From WTJH01 sp049598145 (GTDB taxonomy: Bacteria; Bacteroidota; Bacteroidia; Flavobacteriales; Flavobacteriaceae), in assembly GCA_049598145.1 (NCBI GenBank), contig JBMYNJ010000031.1, forward strand, positions 1 to 17,417: 17,417 nucleotides of DNA, in the 5' to 3' direction. Below the pieces are notes generated by a model that was not told the origin of the DNA, made no database searches, and saw only the letters and a list, made by a program, of their open reading frames with translations. Positions within the stretch are counted from its first letter, which is position 1. Each line of letters begins with the position of its first letter. The position numbers and the translations under genes are program-made. This document shows, one piece after another, positions 15,273-17,417 of this stretch.

Positions 15273-15296
15273 CAGTAAGAAGAACTGCTATCTTTG
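15267..15296 (+). promoter_or_regulatory. Probable promoter of thrS (TTG-N19-TATCTTTG)
   Basis: TTG at 15267-15269 and TATCTTTG at 15289-15296, 19 nt apart, are an excellent match to the Bacteroidota promoter. The -33 part lies inside the end of the preceding gene. Transcription should start near 15300, leaving about 13 nt before the thrS ATG, so there is no room for a T-box or operator leader. Confidence 0.7.
15271..15289. repeat. Inverted repeat in the thrS promoter spacer
   Basis: AGCAGT (15271-15276) and ACTGCT (15284-15289) are perfect inverted copies separated by 7 nt. The repeat fills the spacer between the two promoter elements and touches the first base of the -7 box, a typical place for an operator. 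It may instead be a short hairpin at the end of the upstream gene, but no T-run follows. Confidence 0.5.
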
Positions 15297-15312
15297 TGGC
15301 AAAATTTAGAGG

Positions 15313-17259
15313 ATGATAGAAATCCAGTTTCCTGATGGAAATGTTCGAAATTATACTGCCGGAATATCGGCTTTAGAGGTCGCCAAAGATATTAGTGAAG
15401 GTTTAGCCCGCAATGTATTATCTGCCCAATTTGAAGGGCAAACTATTGAAGCTTCTACCCCCCTCATCCAAAGTGGAACCCTACAATTTTTTACTTGGAA
15501 CGATACAGAAGGGAAACAAGCCTTTTGGCATTCGTCTGCACACGTTCTGGCCCAAGCTATTTTGGCACTTTATCCTCAAGCCAAACTCACTATTGGCCCT
15601 TCGATCGAAAACGGATTTTACTACGATGTAGATTTTGGTGAGCAGACGATCTCAGAAAAAGAGCTGCCCAAAATAGAGCAAAAGTTCTTGGAATTTGCCC
15701 GTCAGAAATTTGAATTTCAGATGCGAGAGTCTTCCAAAGAGGACGCCTTAAAATACTATCAAGCAAAAAACAATGAATTTAAAGTCGAATTGATCGAAAA
15801 TCTTGAGGATGGAACCATAACCTTCTGCGATCATGCCGATTTCACCGATCTCTGTCGGGGAGGTCATATCCCGCATACCGGATTTATAAAGGCTGTTAAA
15901 CTACTCAATGTCGCTGGAGCCTATTGGCGCGGGGATGAAAACAAACCTCAACTCACCCGAGTCTATGGCATTTCGTTCCCCAAACAGAAAGAACTTAAAG
16001 AATATCTCGAACTTTTAGAAGAAGCTAAAAAAAGAGACCATCGAAAACTCGGGAAAAGTCTGGAGCTATTTACATTTTCACAAACTGTAGGGCAAGGGTT
16101 ACCTTTATGGCTCCCCAAAGGAACAGCCTTACGGGAACGTTTGGAAAATTTCCTGAAAAAAGCCCAAAAAAAAGCGGGCTACGAACAAGTAATTTCCCCT
16201 CATATTGGGAATAAAGAACTCTACATGACCTCCGGGCACTATGAAAAGTATGGAGCCGATAGCTTCCAGCCCATAGATACTCCTGCAGAAGGGGAAACAT
16301 TTTTGCTAAAACCGATGAATTGTCCCCATCATTGTGAAATATACAAGAGCAAACCTTGGAGTTATAAAGACCTCCCCAAACGTTATGCCGAGTTTGGTAC
16401 GGTGTATCGATATGAGCAAAGCGGAGAACTACACGGATTAACACGTGTTCGAGGCTTTACGCAGGATGATGCCCATATTTTTTGTACCCCGGATCAGTTA
16501 GATGAAGAATTTAAAAAGGTAATCGATTTAGTGCTTTATGTGTTTCAATCCTTAGGTTTTGAAGATTTTGTTGCCCAAGTGTCCTTACGAGACCCTGAAA
16601 ATCCAGGGAAATATATTGGTTCGAATGAGAATTGGGACAAGGCTGAGCAAGCCATCGTCAATGCGGCTAAAGAAAAAGGTTTAAACTACGTGATTGAATA
16701 CGGTGAAGCCGCATTTTATGGACCTAAACTCGACTTTATGGTTCGTGATGCACTCAAACGCAAGTGGCAATTAGGAACCATTCAAGTGGACTATAACCTA
16801 CCGGAAAGATTCGACCTAACGTATAAGGGAGCTGATAATGAAATGCATCGCCCAGTGATGATACATCGAGCACCTTTTGGATCCTTGGAACGTTTTGTAG
16901 CCATCTTGTTGGAACACACCGGAGGAAACTTCCCTTTATGGCTCACTCCGGAGCAAGTCATTATTCTCTGTGTCAGTGAGAAACACAAAAAATATGCTGA
17001 AAAAGTTTTAATTGAGTTAGAAAATAACGAAATTCGCGCCCTCTTAGATGATCGAAATGAGACCATTGGTAAAAAAATCCGCGAGGCGGAGATGGCCAAA
17101 TATCCCTACATGATTATCTTAGGAGAAAAAGAAGCTTCTCAAGGCGAAGTGTCGATACGAAAGCATCAGCAAGGCGACTTAGGAAGCATGAATTTAGAGG
17201 CTTTTGTCTCCATGATTCAGAATGAAATTGCTTCGACAATTTCACCATTTGAAGCGTAA
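15313..17259 (+). CDS. thrS: Threonyl-tRNA synthetase ThrRS
   Basis: Charges tRNA-Thr and edits mischarged serine. The protein has 648 residues (E. coli 642) and all domains are present. TGS domain about 1-60. Editing domain with H73, H77 (HSSAH), C181 and H185 (LCRGGH). Class II catalytic core with zinc ligands C337 (MNCPHH), H388 (DDAHIF) and H518 (MIHRAPFGS), and motif 2 RYEQSGELHGLTRVRGF (366-382). C-terminal anticodon-binding domain from about 545. The ATG start directly precedes the first TGS strand (IEIQFPDG), with AGAGG touching it. infC follows after 16 nt. Its own promoter with an inverted repeat lies just upstream. Confidence 0.98.
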   Translation: MIEIQFPDGNVRNYTAGISALEVAKDISEGLARNVLSAQFEGQTIEASTPLIQSGTLQFFTWNDTEGKQAFWHSSAHVLAQAILALYPQAKLTIGPSIENGFYYDVDFGEQTISEKELPKIEQKFLEFARQKFEFQMRESSKEDALKYYQAKNNEFKVELIENLEDGTITFCDHADFTDLCRGGHIPHTGFIKAVKLLNVAGAYWRGDENKPQLTRVYGISFPKQKELKEYLELLEEAKKRDHRKLGKSLELFTFSQTVGQGLPLWLPKGTALRERLENFLKKAQKKAGYEQVISPHIGNKELYMTSGHYEKYGADSFQPIDTPAEGETFLLKPMNCPHHCEIYKSKPWSYKDLPKRYAEFGTVYRYEQSGELHGLTRVRGFTQDDAHIFCTPDQLDEEFKKVIDLVLYVFQSLGFEDFVAQVSLRDPENPGKYIGSNENWDKAEQAIVNAAKEKGLNYVIEYGEAAFYGPKLDFMVRDALKRKWQLGTIQVDYNLPERFDLTYKGADNEMHRPVMIHRAPFGSLERFVAILLEHTGGNFPLWLTPEQVIILCVSEKHKKYAEKVLIELENNEIRALLDDRNETIGKKIREAEMAKYPYMIILGEKEASQGEVSIRKHQQGDLGSMNLEAFVSMIQNEIASTISPFEA

Positions 17260-17275
17260 TTTAAATTTGTAAGCC

Positions 17276-17417
17276 ATAGCAATACGAAGAAGACGTACCA
17301 ACCGCCCGGGAAGGGTTATCAAAGAAAATCCACATCGGATTAATGAGAAAATATATGCTCAAGAAATACGACTTGTGGGGGATAACGTGGAAGTGGGTGT
17401 TTACAAACTCGGAAAAG
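17276..17417 (+). CDS. infC: Translation initiation factor IF-3 (5' part, AUA start)
   Basis: IF-3 binds the 30S subunit, checks the start codon-initiator tRNA pairing and keeps the subunits apart. The frame reads (M)AIRRRRTNRPGRVIKEN, then PHRINEKIYAQEIRLVGD and NVEVGVYKLGK, the standard N-terminal domain. It runs off the right edge after 47 codons. The frame has a stop at 17270-17272 followed only by GCC, so translation must begin at ATA (17276-17278) or further in; there is no in-frame ATG, GTG or TTG before the conserved LVGDNV block. A near-cognate start is known for infC elsewhere (AUU in E. coli) and is the basis of its autoregulation. It lies 16 nt after thrS, the classic thrS-infC order. 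Confidence 0.93.
   Translation, partial: MAIRRRRTNRPGRVIKENPHRINEKIYAQEIRLVGDNVEVGVYKLGK

Noticed and set aside
16070..16444. Minus-strand open frame of 124 codons inside thrS
   Set aside because: Antisense to the ThrRS catalytic core; no recognisable product.
1..17417. tRNA or rRNA genes, CRISPR arrays, insertion sequences, phage or defence genes
   Set aside because: Looked for on both strands; genes are packed core functions with gaps of at most about 170 bp, and no such structure was seen.

Overview
The window looks like ordinary core chromosome from a member of Bacteroidota, most likely class Flavobacteriia. GC content is moderate (roughly 40% by eye). Clear Shine-Dalgarno sequences are scarce. 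Several gene starts are preceded by the Bacteroidota-type -7 box TAnnTTTG. A small two-helix membrane protein resembles the flavobacterial DUF6095 group, and the gene neighbourhoods (dnaA - low-Mr phosphatase - RsmI-like methylase; dapF - GNAT - mltG) are ones I associate with this class. I see no mobile element, CRISPR array, tRNA or rRNA.

Layout, left to right. 1-233: short AT-rich stretch with palindromes and at most a doubtful 45-residue ORF. 234-3570, minus strand: tightly coupled operon GNAT acetyltransferase > prmC > ligA. 3608-4651, plus: ribD, whose 3' end overlaps that of a minus-strand acyl-CoA thioesterase (4621-5025). 5192-7821, plus: dnaA, low-molecular-weight tyrosine phosphatase and an RsmI-like methyltransferase with zero or negative spacing; its end overlaps the 3' end of mltG. 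7795-10122, minus: dapF > GNAT > mltG, again with overlapping stops and starts. 10228-12773, plus: htrA/degP, trmD and rplS (rplS with its own promoter and a structured leader), closed by a strong terminator. 12877-14106: eukaryote-type NADP isocitrate dehydrogenase with a UUCG-loop terminator. 14173-15272: murQ and the small membrane protein. 15313-17417: thrS and the first 47 codons of infC, which runs off the right edge.

How the genes work together: three genes serve the cell wall (dapF makes meso-diaminopimelate, mltG ends glycan strands, murQ recycles MurNAc-6-phosphate). Five serve translation (prmC, trmD, rplS, thrS, infC) and a sixth probably does (the RsmI-like methylase). ligA and dnaA serve replication. 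htrA is periplasmic protein quality control, ribD is riboflavin synthesis and icd is the citric acid cycle.

I found no undescribed multi-gene system. The observations most worth checking are the AUA start codon of infC, a terminator-like hairpin in the rplS leader, the inverted repeat inside the thrS promoter, the fused translation units around dnaA, and two 3'-overlapping convergent gene pairs.
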